From Acanthochlamys bracteata (lineage: Eukaryota > Streptophyta > Magnoliopsida > Pandanales > Velloziaceae): DNA of 64,000 nt. Positions 63,401-64,000 of the stretch are shown piece after piece. How positions within the stretch are numbered: position 1 is the stretch's first letter; each line of letters starts with the position of its first letter. The DNA lies in assembly GCA_019914995.1 (NCBI GenBank), contig CM034145.1, positions 124,001 through 188,000 on the forward strand, written 5' to 3'. The position numbers and the translations under genes are program-made. A model generated the notes under the pieces. That model did not search any database. It saw only the letters and a program-made list of their open reading frames with translations, and was not told where the DNA came from.

Positions 63401-64000
63401 GACAACGGTCGCTGATAGCTTTAGCAACAAGTAGAAACCAGTCGCGAGATAAGCGTCAATGTGTACGCCTAAGCCAAGTTCTATGAAGAAACTATTGAAA
63501 TTGTGCTAGATGAACTTGTGGATGTTAGAGTGTGCTTATTGAAATTTTTTTTTTCTAAAACAAAAAGTATTTTAATTTTTTAAAAAATGAATTCTAATTA
63601 TTTGATTAAAAAATAATAAAATATAATAATAAAATTTTTTATATATATTTTTAATTTAAAAAAGTAATAATAAAATCTTTTATAAAATTTATTGAGAGCG
63701 TGAAATAAAATTCTGAAATGAAAAGAAAAAAATAATGAGATAATAAGTATTTTCAAACACGATCGAAATTGGACAACTAGAGCCATATAGATAGATACCA
63801 GTAAATAGCCTAGGCTGTCACACCCGATCGCAACGAATTTGTTGCGAGTCCGTGAGAATGTGTAAGGGGTACTCGTAACATTGATCCAAGGTATGTTTTG
63901 ATATGATTTGGAAGCATTAACTGCACCAGCTGTCCTGTTGTAGCAATCTTTGGCTATGTACATATCCACGTGAACGAGCCCAGCTGCGAGATCGATATCA
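60467..64000 (-). CDS. Wall-associated kinase (WAK), 5' end beyond the window
   Basis: Exons in transcript order: 64000-63799 (continues off the right edge), 63166-62722, 62631-62482 and 61644-60467. Phases agree at all three junctions, giving 658 residues so far. The GUB_WAK pectin-binding region shows YIAKDCYN, PYTFSRTRNKFVAIGCD and GTCSGVGCCETPIPAGM. An EGF-like part (NGPGYRCNCDVGYEGNPYL) and a calcium-binding EGF (DIDECAKPDNPC) follow, then the helix VGGVLAGFFLAITIPWLYW. The kinase has GRGGSGVVYKG, VAIKKSKI, HRDVKSANILLD, SDFGISR and GTRGYLDPEY, all canonical. WAKs link cell-wall pectin or oligogalacturonides to defence and growth signalling. A kinase-only reading from ATG 61705 is possible but less likely, because the spliced phases fit. 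Confidence 0.9.
61645..62481 (-). other. Long WAK intron between the EGF and kinase exons
   Basis: Donor CTTCCAG then GTATAT ends at 62481 and acceptor TTCAACAG at 61645 bound 837 bases. The split codon G|CA gives Ala before the membrane helix. The interior at 61840-62130 is extremely AT-rich. Another AT-rich block (about 63520-63760) fills much of the first visible intron. Confidence 0.7.

Overview
The window is nuclear DNA of a flowering plant, most likely a eudicot. The genes have GT-AG introns, the non-coding DNA is AT-rich, and the families are plant ones: phototropin, PPR, mTERF, MATE/DTX, DUF547 with a MIP1 leucine zipper, MIZU-KUSSEI1, PLATZ, L-type lectin receptor kinases (LecRK) and a wall-associated kinase (WAK). 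The species cannot be named from the sequence. Every gene was read from reading frames joined at GT-AG sites with matching phase; no transcript evidence was available.

Left part (1-27 kb): ordinary single-copy-type genes. These are the 3' half of a PHOT2-like blue-light receptor kinase (+), a single-exon organelle PPR protein (-), and a head-to-head mTERF6/PDE191-like gene (+). They are followed by an 8-exon MATE transporter (+), a 10-coding-exon DUF547/MIP1-zipper protein (-), a MIZ1-domain protein (-) and a PLATZ zinc-binding transcription factor (-).

Right part (28-64 kb): a receptor-kinase cluster, all on the minus strand. It holds seven LecRK genes, here called a to g from left to right, plus one lectin-domain fragment, and ends with a WAK cut by the window edge. 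Each LecRK has one phase-1 intron inside the kinase domain. Copies b, d, e, f and g encode signal peptide, legume-lectin ectodomain, membrane helix and kinase. Copies a and c have lost the lectin domain but keep the helix and kinase. Copy c has also lost its start codon, and a and e carry frameshifts in the last 30 or so residues. Copies a to f all share an altered P+1/APE region (GT-V/L-PYIAFE where copy g keeps GTFGYIAPE), so they form one derived group and g keeps the ancestral form. The flanks are duplicated as well: about 0.9 kb upstream is shared by d, e and f; the 3' flanks of c and d match; and the promoter of lectin-less copy a matches that of copy g. Comparing the duplicated flanks exposes transposon insertions, including a 555-bp hAT-type MITE with a clean 8-bp target duplication and an empty paralogous site.

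The most interesting signals are the shared altered activation segment of six paralogues, the lectin-less receptor kinases that keep a membrane helix, and the mosaic origin of copy a. No wholly unknown multi-gene system was found.
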